Numbered from the stretch's first letter, positions 1-9,086 are shown. The stretch: DNA of 64,000 bases from CAZNHL01 sp964572965 (GCA_964572965.1 CAZNHL010000010.1:8233-72232); one strand, 5' to 3'. The notes: generated by a model not told the origin, from the sequence alone. A program made the numbers and translations.

Positions 1-1
1 T

Positions 2-1246
2 TTACTCATGCTCTGTACTTTTCCGGTGCTGATGATGGGCGGCTATTTCTTTGGTAAATTTATCAGGAGACTGTCTAAAAGTGCCCAGGATGATCTGGCA
101 TCGGCCAATGTGGTTGTAGAAGAAACTTTGCAGTCTATCCATACGGTTAAATCTTTTGCCAATGAAAGCTTTGAGATGCTTCGTTACGATGGGCTGATTG
201 GTAAAGTGGTAAAGAACAGCCTGAAAGCTTCTTTGTACCGTTCTCTATTTGTGACCTTTATTATCCTTTGCCTGATGGGGGCTATTGTGCTGGTGTTATG
301 GTACGGTATGAGTCTGGTGGCTTCAGGCGAAATGACTATCGGTATGCTGGTGCAGTTTTTTATGTATACCTTATTTATAGGAGTGTCAGTTGGTGGTATC
401 GGAGAGATCTACGGAGAAATCCAGAAGAGTATAGGTTCTTCAGAAAGGATCATTGAAATTCTGAATGAAGACGGTGAAATGGATCATAAGCCTGTGAATG
501 TTAAAAAACTTTCAGGCGACATTGTATATAACAAGGTTGTTTTTGCTTATCCGACACGTTTGGATGCAGACATATTAAAAGGACTCGACCTTGAAATTAA
601 GCATGGTCAGAAAGTGGCCTTGGTTGGAGCTAGCGGTGCGGGTAAATCTACTATTGCACAATTATTGATGCACTTTTATGAGCTGAAAGGCGGAACTATT
701 ACTATTGACGGCAAAGACATACGCACTATCTTCCTGCCAGAGCTGAGAAAGAACATTGGCCTGGTGCCTCAGGAAGTATTACTGTTTGGCGGGTCAATCA
801 AAGAAAACATTCTTTATGGCCGTCCGGATGCAACGGATGCAGAGGTAATAGAAGCAGCTAAAAAAGCGAATGCTTATGAGTTCATCGAACGTTTTCCTGA
901 AGGTTTTGAGACGTTGGTTGGTGATAGGGGTATTAAGCTTTCTGGTGGACAACGCCAGCGTATAGCCATTGCCCGTGCAATTTTGAAAGATCCGGCCATT
1001 TTGATTCTTGACGAAGCCACAAGCTCTTTGGATGCACATTCGGAAGATCAGGTGCAGCATGCTTTAGAAACATTAATGAAAGACCGCACAACAATCATTA
1101 TTGCCCACAGACTGGCAACAATTCTGAAAGCAGACCAGATTTTTGTAATTAATGACGGTGAGGTAGCTGAAATGGGTAAACATGAAGTACTCATTCAGCA
1201 GAACGGAATTTATGCCAACCTGGTAAAGCTGCAGTTTGGAGCGTAA
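2..1246 (+). CDS. ABC exporter, MsbA-like, transmembrane + ATPase (5' partial)
   Basis: C-terminal 414 or so residues of a half-size ABC exporter, the kind that flips lipids or exports drugs across the inner membrane. The frame is open to the window edge, so the real start lies upstream. Counting from the ATG at 8, the end of the membrane domain covers residues 1-150, with hydrophobic segments near 80-100 and 115-135. The ATPase domain has Walker A GASGAGKST (207-215), Q-loop Q255, signature LSGGQ (311-315), Walker B ILILDE (331-336) and H-loop H367. All catalytic motifs are intact. The lipid A or multidrug substrate is inferred from family resemblance only. Confidence 0.92.
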   Translation, partial: LLMLCTFPVLMMGGYFFGKFIRRLSKSAQDDLASANVVVEETLQSIHTVKSFANESFEMLRYDGLIGKVVKNSLKASLYRSLFVTFIILCLMGAIVLVLWYGMSLVASGEMTIGMLVQFFMYTLFIGVSVGGIGEIYGEIQKSIGSSERIIEILNEDGEMDHKPVNVKKLSGDIVYNKVVFAYPTRLDADILKGLDLEIKHGQKVALVGASGAGKSTIAQLLMHFYELKGGTITIDGKDIRTIFLPELRKNIGLVPQEVLLFGGSIKENILYGRPDATDAEVIEAAKKANAYEFIERFPEGFETLVGDRGIKLSGGQRQRIAIARAILKDPAILILDEATSSLDAHSEDQVQHALETLMKDRTTIIIAHRLATILKADQIFVINDGEVAEMGKHEVLIQQNGIYANLVKLQFGA

Positions 1247-1622
1247 TTTTTGGTGTTAGGGCAGGATTGTTACCCGCTGAACTTGCTGATTAGCGCAGAG
1301 GAAAAGTAATGTTAATATCTGTTCTGTTTTTCTGTGGTTAAAAAATCATTTGAGTATCCGTTTCAGCACACCTTACCTGATCCGCTTAACCGGAGTTCTG
1401 AAGTTTGCCCGCTAATTTCGCTGATAGTGCAGATTTTTATTGATTTTTAAATTTTCAGGGTTCTTCAGAATCGGAGTTTTAAATCCTGATCTGCGAAATT
1501 CTGCGTTATCTGCGGGAAAACACAAAAGCGGATAGGCATTAAAAATCATTTGCGGCAGCAGCATAAAAACCTCTCTCCACAGTGCCAAAAATTTTCTACC
1601 TTTACGTGTTTTTAGCAGATAG
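1247..1622. repeat. Intergenic dispersed hairpin repeat, family A copy 1
   Basis: This gene-free stretch holds a copy (about 1352-1540) of a repeat also seen at 6183-6386 and in part at 41533-41664. The outer parts are imperfect inverted repeats: a left part CCCGCTAATTTCGCTGATAG and a right part ending GCGTTATCTGCGGG. An additional left-half fragment appears near 1272-1303. No ORF of coding character is present. Confidence 0.7.
1597..1604 (+). promoter_or_regulatory. Possible -7 promoter box of the E1 gene
   Basis: TACCTTTA matches seven of eight positions of the Bacteroidota -7 consensus TAnnTTTG and lies 18 nt before the ATG at 1623. No clear -33 TTG was found. Confidence 0.35.
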
Positions 1623-3602
1623 ATGTATTTTAACAGAAAAGAATATTCCGACGAGCTTCTTGTAGATCTTTACACGGCTTTGGTGCGTCCCCGATTGTTT
1701 GAGGAAAAGATGTTATTGCTTCTTCGTCAGGGGAAAATTTCCAAGTGGTTTTCGGGTATAGGACAGGAGGCAATTGCTGTAGGTGCTACCATGGCCCTGG
1801 AGTCGGATGAGTATATATTGCCACTTCACCGAAATCTTGGCGTATTTACGTCTCGTCAGGTTCCTCTCGATCGTTTGTTTGCCCAGTTTCAGGGTAAATT
1901 GTCTGGTTATACCAAAGGGCGCGACCGTTCATTCCATTTCAGTTCTCCGGAGCACAAAGTATTTGGAATGATATCACACCTTGGGCCGCAGATGGCTGTA
2001 GCCGATGGCATGGCCTTGGCTGATTTGCTGGGGCGTCACCATAAAGTAACAATGGTGTTCAGTGGTGATGGTGGAGCAAGTGAAGGTGATTTCCATGAAG
2101 CAATGAATGTGGCTGCCGTATGGAACCTGCCTGTTATCTTCCTGATTGAAAATAACGGCTTTGGCTTATCTACGCCGAACATTGAACAATATAAATGCAA
2201 AAGCTTTACTGAAAAAGGTCCTGCTTATGGTATTGATGCATTGCAGGTAGACGGAAACAACATCCTCGAAGTTTATGATGTGATCCGCCAGGCAGCACGC
2301 GGCATGCGTAACCACCCTCGCCCGGTGTTGATTGAAGCGCTTACTTTCAGGATGCGCGGGCATGAAGAAGCAAGCGGTACCAAGTATGTACCGGAAGAGC
2401 TTTTTGAAAAATGGGCAAAGAAAGACCCGGTAGAAAACTTTGAACGCTATCTGGTAAAGGAGAATATCCTTTCGGAGAATAAAGTAAAAAGTATTAAAGA
2501 GCATATCCGCAAAGAAATAGAAGTGGCTGTTGCTGCTTCCGATGATGAAGAAATGCCTGAAGGTAATGCCTGGCAGGAGCTGAACGATGTATATGCTCCT
2601 TTTGAACAGCGCGTTGAATTACCAAGTATGAACTCATTATCTGATAAACGTTATGTAGACGCTATCAGCGATGCATTGCGCCAGTCAATGGAGAAATATC
2701 CGAACCTTGTTCTGATGGGGCAGGATATTGCGGAATATGGAGGAGTATTTAAGGTGACAGAAGGGCTGGTTAATCAGTTCGGTAAGGAACGTGTAAGAAA
2801 CACACCGCTTTGTGAATCCGCTATTCTGGGAACCGGACTTGGCCTTTCTGTTAAAGGCTATAAATCAGTAATAGAAATGCAGTTCGCTGACTTCGTTACA
2901 ATGGGCTTTAACCAGATTGTCAATAACCTTGCCAAGTCATATTACCGTATAGGTCAAAATGCCGACGTGGTTGTGCGTATGCCAACAGGTGCAGGCACAG
3001 CGGCAGGGCCGTTCCATTCTCAGTCAAATGAGGCATGGTTCTTCCATACACCGGGATTGAAGATTGTTTTCCCTTCAAATCCTTACGATGCAAAAGGACT
3101 CCTGAACGCTGCTATTGAAGACCCTAACCCTGTGATGTATTTTGAGCATAAGGCTTTGTACCGTTCATTAACAGATGCAATTCCTGATGATTACTACACA
3201 GTAAAAATAGGAGAAGCACGCATCGAGAAAGAAGGTTCAGACCTGACAGTGGTTACTTATGGAATGGGCGTGCACTGGGCAAAAACAATTCAGGCTGAAA
3301 TGCCGGATGTAGACATTGAAATCATTGACCTGAGATCATTATTGCCTTGGGATAAAAATACAGTATTTAATTCCGTGAAAAAAACGGGAAGGGTATTAGT
3401 AGCCAGTGAAGATACAATTACAGGAAGTATCTGCGCTGAAATAGCAGCCTGGATCGGAGAGAACTGTTTTGCATCTCTGGATGCACCTGTATTGAGAGAA
3501 GGAAGTTTAGATATGCCGGTTCCTTTTTCACCCGGAATAGAACAGGTTTTTCTTCCGCTGGCCCGTATGAAAGAGAAAATCAAACAGTTGAGTGAATTTT
3601 AA
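1623..3602 (+). CDS. 2-oxoacid dehydrogenase E1, fused alpha and beta subunits
   Basis: Thiamine-diphosphate-dependent decarboxylating E1 component of a 2-oxoacid dehydrogenase complex (branched-chain 2-oxoacid, pyruvate or acetoin type). The alpha domain occupies about residues 15-330 with the ThDP/Mg motif GDG (148-150) to NN (177-178). The beta domain starts near residue 341 (KRYVDAISDAL) and runs to the end, including the transketolase pyrimidine part (VLMGQDIAEYGGVF) and the C-terminal transketolase domain. Alpha and beta are separate chains in many bacteria; here they form one 659-residue chain, a form common in Bacteroidota. No E2 or E3 gene is adjacent, so the exact substrate cannot be named. 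Confidence 0.9.
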   Translation: MYFNRKEYSDELLVDLYTALVRPRLFEEKMLLLLRQGKISKWFSGIGQEAIAVGATMALESDEYILPLHRNLGVFTSRQVPLDRLFAQFQGKLSGYTKGRDRSFHFSSPEHKVFGMISHLGPQMAVADGMALADLLGRHHKVTMVFSGDGGASEGDFHEAMNVAAVWNLPVIFLIENNGFGLSTPNIEQYKCKSFTEKGPAYGIDALQVDGNNILEVYDVIRQAARGMRNHPRPVLIEALTFRMRGHEEASGTKYVPEELFEKWAKKDPVENFERYLVKENILSENKVKSIKEHIRKEIEVAVAASDDEEMPEGNAWQELNDVYAPFEQRVELPSMNSLSDKRYVDAISDALRQSMEKYPNLVLMGQDIAEYGGVFKVTEGLVNQFGKERVRNTPLCESAILGTGLGLSVKGYKSVIEMQFADFVTMGFNQIVNNLAKSYYRIGQNADVVVRMPTGAGTAAGPFHSQSNEAWFFHTPGLKIVFPSNPYDAKGLLNAAIEDPNPVMYFEHKALYRSLTDAIPDDYYTVKIGEARIEKEGSDLTVVTYGMGVHWAKTIQAEMPDVDIEIIDLRSLLPWDKNTVFNSVKKTGRVLVASEDTITGSICAEIAAWIGENCFASLDAPVLREGSLDMPVPFSPGIEQVFLPLARMKEKIKQLSEF

Positions 3603-3665
3603 AACTCAATTGTGTGTTAATTGTTATTGTAACGTTTTTTATATTAAATTTAAATATTTTCATAA

Positions 3666-3962
3666 ATGAGATATTTGACTACGTTGAAAAAATATACATT
3701 AGGTATTGTGTTATTGTTGGCTTTTGCTGCATGTAACAGGCATTCTTCATGCCCTTCTTATTGGGAAGGCGATAAAAGCAAAGCAGATTTGAAGGGTACT
3801 CCTTTAGTAACAGATGAAAATGGTCAGGTGCAGCCATCTGGCGGCCAAAGTACGCTGGCAGATAAATCTCCTGTGAGAAAAGATGCACAAACAGGCTTGG
3901 TTAAAAAGAAGAAAAATAAGAAAGTGACAAGAAGTTACGCTCAAAGCAAAAAACATCATTAA
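3666..3962 (+). CDS. Small lipoprotein with basic C-terminal tail
   Basis: 98-residue predicted lipoprotein. A short basic N-terminus is followed by a hydrophobic segment and the lipobox LAFAAC (Cys at about residue 23). The mature part is hydrophilic and ends in a strongly basic stretch (KKKKNKKVTR). It lies 12 nt upstream of the large basic repeat protein and reads in the same direction, so the two are probably co-transcribed and may act together at the cell envelope. No family recognised; function unknown. Confidence 0.65.
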   Translation: MRYLTTLKKYTLGIVLLLAFAACNRHSSCPSYWEGDKSKADLKGTPLVTDENGQVQPSGGQSTLADKSPVRKDAQTGLVKKKKNKKVTRSYAQSKKHH

Positions 3963-3974
3963 TACATTCCCTGA

Positions 3975-6053
3975 ATGAAGCAATTCCTGCAGTATCATTA
4001 TCGCTTCGGTGTATCACTTCTTATTATCTGCCTCTTATCCGGTGCCGGGCATTTCGCATTTGCCCAAAAACAAGGAGCCGGAGGGCAAGACCCTAAGAAC
4101 CCTGCCACTTACAAGAAAGTAGATAAGTCCAAAAAACAAAGTAAAAAGTCAGCTGCTTACCAAGGGACTAAGGTACGTCCCGGATCCGGAGGAGAAGAAA
4201 CTCCTAAGTCTGGCGGAGGAACCTATAACTCAGGAGGGAACGGTGGAGCAGGGAAAAAGCCTAAGGATACTCAGAGCGGAAAAATTGCCAAATATAAAGG
4301 TACTGAAAACCGTCCGGTTGCAGGAGAAGCAGTGCCGGCAAATGCCAATGGACCTAATTACAATAACAACAAAGGTGGTCAGACAAGAAAACTGAAGGAT
4401 ACTCAGAGTAGAAAAATTGCCAATTATAAAGGTACATCAAACAGGCGCTTGTCCGGTGATCAGGATGAAACGGATGCCAAAGGCCCTCAGTATAATAGTC
4501 AAGGCGGCGCTGTAGTGCGTAAGCCAAGTACAAAATCCCAGAACAAAAAGATTTCCAGCTACAAAGGTACATCGCACAGGCGTTTGTCCGGTGATCAGGA
4601 TGAAACAGATGCCAAAGGCCCTCAGTATAATAATCAAGGCGGCGCTGTAGTGCGCAAGCCAAGTGCGAGATCCCAGAATAAAAAGATTTCCAGCTACAGA
4701 GGTACATCACACAGGCGCTTGTCTGGCGACCAGGATGAAATGGACGCCAAAGGCCCTCAGTATAATAATCAGGGAGGTACTGTTGTGCGTAAACCAAGCA
4801 TGAAATCTCAAAATAAAAAGGTTTCCAGCTACCAGGGTACAGAGGTACGTCATTCAGCAAGTGATCAGACTGCCGTAAGTGGTAAAGGCCCTCTATATAA
4901 CAGCAGCCCTTCAATGGTTGTGCGTAAACCAAGTACTAAAGCTAAGAATAAGCAGATATCCAGTTATCGTGGTACTGACCACCGTCGTTTATCAGGTGAT
5001 CAAAACGAAATGGAAGCCAATGGCCCTCAATATAATAATTCCGCTTCTGCAGAAGTTCGCTTGCCAAACAGGAAATCGAAAAATAAAGAAGTTTATAACT
5101 ATTCCGGTGACCAGCTGAATGCACTTGAAAAAAGGCAGAAAGCAAGGCAAAGCCAGGATCGTGAAATGAATGACTATAAAGGCGATCAGGCTTATACAGT
5201 AGAAATGCGTAATAAGGATCGTAAGGATAAAAATAAAGAGGTTTCCAACTCAGAAGGCGATATTGGTAATAATGCACTTGCCAAACGTAACAAAATGAGA
5301 AAAGAGAATAGCCAGGAAGCAGCAAGTTCTGAAGGTGATTCTAAACGCGGAGCATTAGAAAAAAGAGAAAAAATGCGTTTTGATAAAGACAGGGAAGCAG
5401 CCCGGTCAGAAGGTGATATCGGGGGTAATTATTTAGCCAACAGAGCACAGATGCGCAAAGAGAAAAACCTGGAGATGTCAAAATCTGAAGGAGACATAGG
5501 CGGAAATTATCTTCAGAATCGCGATAAAATGCGCAGAGAAAAAGATAAGGAAATGGCAACTTCAGAAGGAGATATTCCTGCAAACTACCTTGCCAACAGA
5601 GAAAAAATGCGCCGTGCCAAAGATAAAGAGCAGGCTAACTATGAAGGCGACAGCCCATACAATTATCTGGAAAACAGGGACAAGTTCAGAAGACAAAAAG
5701 ATAAAGAACAGGCCAATTATCGTGGAGATATTCTGGTGAGTACGTTGAAAGCAAGAGATAAGCGTATTCGTAAGAAGTCTAAAGAAATGGCTAACTACCA
5801 GGGTGATATTATTGTTAGCAACCGTAAGAAAGGCCAGCATCCGAGTGCCGTTTATCAGGGTGGAAGAATTGCAAATTCATACACTCAGAAAGAGAAAATG
5901 CGTAAGCGTATGCTGAAGAAATACGGAGACCGTGACGGAAAAGAGGTGCCGAACTACCAGAAGCTGAAAGATGGAAAACCTCAGTACGATAAGAAAGAAG
6001 CTGAGATGTGGCGACAATTAGACGAAAAAACAAGGCAGTCGTCAGGACATTAA
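3975..6053 (+). CDS. Secreted, very basic tandem-repeat protein
   Basis: 692-residue protein with a signal peptide (hydrophobic about 12-30, cleavage near FAQK). The rest is entirely repetitive. There are about seven units of 44-45 residues (Y-x-G-T ... GDQDE ... GPQYN ... VRKPS ... NKKISS), from roughly residue 57 to 370. About nine units of 25-26 residues follow ([Y/S]-x-G-D ... YL-NR-KMR-KDKE), to roughly residue 605, then a basic unique tail. Both unit types begin with the same [Y/S]-x-G-[T/D] signature, so they may share an origin. Lys, Arg, Asn and Ser are heavily over-represented and no cysteine or enzyme motif is visible. It is probably an extracellular or periplasmic structural or polyanion-binding protein; that role is inference. 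Confidence 0.75.
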   Translation: MKQFLQYHYRFGVSLLIICLLSGAGHFAFAQKQGAGGQDPKNPATYKKVDKSKKQSKKSAAYQGTKVRPGSGGEETPKSGGGTYNSGGNGGAGKKPKDTQSGKIAKYKGTENRPVAGEAVPANANGPNYNNNKGGQTRKLKDTQSRKIANYKGTSNRRLSGDQDETDAKGPQYNSQGGAVVRKPSTKSQNKKISSYKGTSHRRLSGDQDETDAKGPQYNNQGGAVVRKPSARSQNKKISSYRGTSHRRLSGDQDEMDAKGPQYNNQGGTVVRKPSMKSQNKKVSSYQGTEVRHSASDQTAVSGKGPLYNSSPSMVVRKPSTKAKNKQISSYRGTDHRRLSGDQNEMEANGPQYNNSASAEVRLPNRKSKNKEVYNYSGDQLNALEKRQKARQSQDREMNDYKGDQAYTVEMRNKDRKDKNKEVSNSEGDIGNNALAKRNKMRKENSQEAASSEGDSKRGALEKREKMRFDKDREAARSEGDIGGNYLANRAQMRKEKNLEMSKSEGDIGGNYLQNRDKMRREKDKEMATSEGDIPANYLANREKMRRAKDKEQANYEGDSPYNYLENRDKFRRQKDKEQANYRGDILVSTLKARDKRIRKKSKEMANYQGDIIVSNRKKGQHPSAVYQGGRIANSYTQKEKMRKRMLKKYGDRDGKEVPNYQKLKDGKPQYDKKEAEMWRQLDEKTRQSSGH

Positions 6054-6071
6054 GTTTCAGATATAAGTAAT

Positions 6072-6109
6072 AAAAAATGGTTTGGTTAGAAATAGCCAAA
6101 CCATTTTTT
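6072..6109 (+). terminator. Rho-independent terminator after the repeat protein
   Basis: A perfect 14-bp stem (AAAAAATGGTTTGG, 6072-6085, pairing with 6096-6109) with a 10-nt loop. The right arm ends in six T. Confidence 0.85.
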
Positions 6110-6182
6110 ATTACTCAGGAGATAATCTGCCGGAAGAAAATGAGTTCATAGAAGCAGATAGCACTTTAATAAATTTAGTATT

Positions 6183-6386
6183 GAGTATCCGTTTCAGCAC
6201 ACCTTACTTGATCTGCTTAACCGGAGATTCTGAATTTTGCCCGTTAATTTAGCTGATAGCACAGATTTTATTGATTTTTAAATTTTCAGGATTTTTAAGA
6301 ATCGGAGTTTTTAAATCCTAATCTGCGAAATTCTGTGTTATCTGCGGGAAAAACATAAGAAGGTTCATAGAAGTGGATAGTCATTA
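6183..6386. repeat. Dispersed hairpin repeat, family A copy 2
   Basis: Close copy of the element at 1352-1540, sharing GAGTATCCGTTTCAGCACAC at the left and ATCTGCGAAATTCTG plus TTATCTGCGGG at the right. The halves form an imperfect inverted repeat, so a transcript would fold into a long hairpin. It is noncoding and lies between two gene ends. Confidence 0.75.
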
Positions 6387-6772
6387 ATTTAGTTTTTTCC
6401 AGATAGATATTAAGAAATATCCAATTCGTTTTAAATTTAACGCATAGATACATAGGGTGTAAACGCCAGATTTAAATATACTCTATGTTTAAAATTAATT
6501 TTCTATGTTATCTATCAGTCTAAGTGTTTTGTGTCTGTTTTTGTCAGCAAAAACTATGTTTCTAAGTGTTTTAAAATATTAAGCCTGCTATTAGGAGCAC
6601 ATAGTGATTTTCTAAAGAAAATCTGAGGAGCACACTATATTGTAATCATCTTTATGTCTTAATATTAAACTAGGACAATCTAATTTATTTACTGTACTAG
6701 CCATTATGGCTAGTACTCGGTTTGTTGTGCAGGCCTAGCTTTGTAAGGTGTTATCAAACCCTTATTCTGAAA
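6387..6772. other. Noncoding region with several hairpins upstream of a lipoprotein gene
   Basis: No credible gene. A second repeat-like stretch (about 6440-6570, words such as CTATGTT and CTAAGTGTTTT occurring twice) is followed by a hairpin at 6606-6623 (GATTTTC/GAAAATC inside ATAGTG/CACTAT) flanked by two AGGAGCACA words. Next comes a perfect 10-bp stem with a 3-nt loop at 6694-6716 (GTACTAGCCA/TGGCTAGTAC), about 57 nt before the lipoprotein start. That last hairpin could be an operator or a leader structure. Confidence 0.5.
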
Positions 6773-7384
6773 ATGAAAAAACAAGCTCAAAACTCATTCC
6801 GATTTCTCTTTTTTGCATTTGTAGCAGTGGTTGCCTTTTCTTGCAAAAAAAGCGACAGCTCTTCACCTGCGCCGGCCAATACTGTTAAGCTAGGTACTAC
6901 TTCGCAAGTTGTTTCTCATGTATACTATGATGGAAATAGCAGTGGTAAGAGGCACTATTTGTATGTAACCTCAGGAGGAGTGTCATTTGCTGATGATGAC
7001 TTTAAAGGTACTGGTAAGCTTTTTTACCTTGCATTCTCATCGGCAGATAGCAGTGCAACACTGCCTGTAGGTACTTATACTGCTACTGTAGCAGCAGTGG
7101 CAGCAGCTGAACCTGATGAAACCAGACCTGCCGCTACAGCTGTTGCTACAGGAAGAACTGCAGCGGCAGGTGACTTGTATGTGGACATATATGATGTATT
7201 AGATGGAGATACCGACTATTTTGATGGTGATGATAATAGCATTGGCCTGCAGAATAAACAATTGGTGATTACGAAATCCGGTGATATTTACACGATCTCA
7301 TTTAAATCAAAAAGCGGTATAAGTAACACTGCTTATGAGATTTACTTTAATGGTAAACTGGATAGAGCTGCTTTAAGAAGGTAG
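6773..7384 (+). CDS. Lipoprotein of unknown function
   Basis: 203-residue predicted lipoprotein. The start MKKQAQNSF at 6773 is preferred over an in-frame upstream ATG at 6722 because it begins a normal lipoprotein signal: a hydrophobic segment, then AFSCKK. A Ser/Pro linker follows and then a beta-rich domain with acidic DGDTDYFDGDD segments. No enzyme motif visible. A terminator hairpin follows directly. Confidence 0.65.
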   Translation: MKKQAQNSFRFLFFAFVAVVAFSCKKSDSSSPAPANTVKLGTTSQVVSHVYYDGNSSGKRHYLYVTSGGVSFADDDFKGTGKLFYLAFSSADSSATLPVGTYTATVAAVAAAEPDETRPAATAVATGRTAAAGDLYVDIYDVLDGDTDYFDGDDNSIGLQNKQLVITKSGDIYTISFKSKSGISNTAYEIYFNGKLDRAALRR

Positions 7385-7400
7385 TAAATGATGTATTACT

Positions 7401-7450
7401 TTGGGTGGTAAAGACAAATTCAACGTTTTTGCCACCCAATTTTTGTTTTT
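7401..7450 (+). terminator. Terminator after the lipoprotein gene
   Basis: Stem TTGGGTGG (7401-7408)/CCACCCAA (7432-7439), followed by a T-rich tract. Confidence 0.7.
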
Positions 7451-7518
7451 TCAGGAATTTGTGTCATTAAGGCAGAATTTTTAGATTTTAATACTTCGGA
7501 ATTCTCATAAGAGCGAAT

Positions 7519-7526
7519 TATTTTTG
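7519..7526 (+). promoter_or_regulatory. Probable -7 box of ytxJ
   Basis: TATTTTTG fits the TAnnTTTG consensus and lies 33 nt before the ATG. The -33 element is weak. Confidence 0.45.
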
Positions 7527-7559
7527 TTGATTTGATGTTTCAACATAAAATCAATCAAA

Positions 7560-7898
7560 ATGAATTGGAATCAGTTATCAGATATAGCGCAGTTGGATGC
7601 AATTGTAGAAGAATCAAAAAAACAGCCTCTGTTTATATTTAAACATAGTACACGCTGCTCAATAAGTACTACTGCCAAAGGACGTCTCGATAGAGTGTGG
7701 GAGGACGAAAAGGATAGTGTAAAATTGAAACCATATTACCTTGATCTGATTGAGCACAGAGATATTTCAAACAAAATCGCCGATATATTTGGCGTAGAGC
7801 ATCAGTCTCCGCAAGTGTTGGTAATCAAAGACGGGAAATGTACATACGACAATTCTCATATGGGAATTAATTACGGCGAACTTTTAGCACAGGCATAA
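7560..7898 (+). CDS. ytxJ: Bacillithiol-system redox protein YtxJ
   Basis: 112-residue thioredoxin-fold protein of the YtxJ family, proposed to act as a monothiol bacilliredoxin that removes bacillithiol from mixed disulfides in the cytoplasm. The active-site motif is HSTRCSIS (residues 29-36) with a single cysteine. The later cis-Pro region reads HQSPQVLVI, as in thioredoxin folds. It is full length for the family and has no signal peptide. It has its own probable promoter and terminator, so it is probably monocistronic. Its presence suggests the host makes bacillithiol, although no bsh gene is in the window. Confidence 0.85.
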   Translation: MNWNQLSDIAQLDAIVEESKKQPLFIFKHSTRCSISTTAKGRLDRVWEDEKDSVKLKPYYLDLIEHRDISNKIADIFGVEHQSPQVLVIKDGKCTYDNSHMGINYGELLAQA

Positions 7899-7917
7899 AA
7901 GACAAAGGATTTAATGT

Positions 7918-7950
7918 AAAGGTTCTGCATTACATGCAGAACCTTTTTTA
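7918..7950 (+). terminator. Terminator after ytxJ
   Basis: Perfect 13-bp stem AAAGGTTCTGCAT (7918-7930)/ATGCAGAACCTTT (7934-7946) with a 3-nt loop and a run of T. Confidence 0.9.
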
Positions 7951-8041
7951 TTTGAAATAGCCTTGGGTAACTGCGCTTGCCGAAGTTGATTTGGGTTTTA
8001 ATTGTTGTAATATTGTAGCTGTTTCAATTGTTGATTCTGTT

Positions 8042-8707
8042 ATGAAATTGCGATTATTATTCGTTGGGCTATTTTTTCCATTTATTGTTTTTGCTCAGAT
8101 GTCTAAAGTAGAATTAGGCATAACAGCAGCGCCGCAGCTATCCAATCTGTATCCCTCTACACTAAATTCGTATGAAAAACCATTGTTGACTTATAGTGCA
8201 GGTATTAGTGGACAATATTTGTTGTCAAAATCATGGCTGGTTATGGCAGAATTGAATTATCAGCAAACTGGCAGAAAAGTTAAATTCGGTGAGCAGTTTT
8301 GTTGTAATGGCAACGACCCTGCTCTCAACTATATTGAAGAAACTGTTTCACGCTCTAACTATTTCCAGATACCTGTATTGCTTAGGTATCGTACCGATGT
8401 TGATAAGAAAGTGAGTTTCTTTTTTAATACAGGGGTTGACTGGTCTGTATTGCTTTCAAGCTCATTTAAAGTAACGGGCAGCTCTGGCGCATCAATAAAA
8501 ACGACTGACAGTTCAAAGCATCCCAGCTATTTAGGCTGGATTTATGGTTTGGGTATGCAGTTGAATATTTCTTCGAAACTGTACATACCGCTCGAATTAC
8601 GCTATACGCATGTGATTGTAACCCCTGGTGGAATTGATTATTTGAACAATGTAAAATATGGTACACTAGGCTTAGTTACAGGGTTGACCTATCGTTTTGG
8701 ACAATAA
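8042..8707 (+). CDS. Outer-membrane beta-barrel protein (PorT/OMP_b-brl type)
   Basis: 221-residue predicted outer-membrane barrel. The start MKLRLLFVG at 8042 gives a clean signal peptide cleaved after FAQ; an upstream in-frame ATG at 7991 would spoil it. The mature part alternates polar and hydrophobic residues in strands such as YLLSKSWLVMAELNYQQTG and ends TGLTYRFGQ, typical of small barrel proteins of Bacteroidota. Specific role unknown. A weak hairpin (8859-8891) follows. Confidence 0.75.
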   Translation: MKLRLLFVGLFFPFIVFAQMSKVELGITAAPQLSNLYPSTLNSYEKPLLTYSAGISGQYLLSKSWLVMAELNYQQTGRKVKFGEQFCCNGNDPALNYIEETVSRSNYFQIPVLLRYRTDVDKKVSFFFNTGVDWSVLLSSSFKVTGSSGASIKTTDSSKHPSYLGWIYGLGMQLNISSKLYIPLELRYTHVIVTPGGIDYLNNVKYGTLGLVTGLTYRFGQ

Positions 8708-8858
8708 TCCGGATTGCCTGAAATCTGTACAAGCAGCGTTATCCCGGGAAAACAGTTGCGAGACTTCGGTAGCTCCGTTTGTGAAGAGGTTTGAGAGAGT
8801 GATGTCCGGGGAAAAATCTGTGTAATTCTAGTGTTCAGCGGGAGAAGAGAAGAATAAA

Positions 8859-8891
8859 AAAAGAGCTCATGATCGGATCGCGGGCTCTTTT
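8859..8891. terminator. Weak bidirectional hairpin between convergent genes
   Basis: AAAAGAGC (8859-8866) pairs with GCTCTTTT (8884-8891) around a 17-nt loop. A-runs on one side and T-runs on the other could serve both convergent genes. Confidence 0.5.
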
Positions 8892-8912
8892 AGCTTAGAA
8901 GTTTTTGCATGG

Positions 8913-9086
8913 TTAGATTTTATCGGTACAAGACGTCTCGCCAGAATTGAAAATGTTTTGAATCATAGAAGCTTTTTTGATAATTACTTGCTTCTGCTGC
9001 GCAGGTGCGGTTTTAAAAAAGGCAAAAGAATAGATTACTATAATGATGAGGGCCGCCAGGAAATAGCTTATTTTCATTGCTTTCAT
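8913..9086 (-). CDS. Small single-pass membrane or secreted peptide, 57 aa
   Basis: A short ORF read directly from the minus strand. It starts MKAMKISYFLAALIII, has one hydrophobic segment (about residues 6-24), then a basic stretch and an end ETSCTDKI. The hydrophobic segment right after a basic start suggests a membrane anchor or signal peptide. An internal ATG at 9077 could be the true start. No family recognised. It stands alone between the barrel gene and the epimerase. Confidence 0.5.
   Translation of the reverse strand: MKAMKISYFLAALIIIVIYSFAFFKTAPAQQKQVIIKKASMIQNIFNSGETSCTDKI

Noticed and set aside
4354..5840. Minus-strand ORFs opposite the secreted repeat protein
   Set aside because: They mirror the tandem repeats of the plus-strand gene, which has a signal peptide and clear repeat structure.
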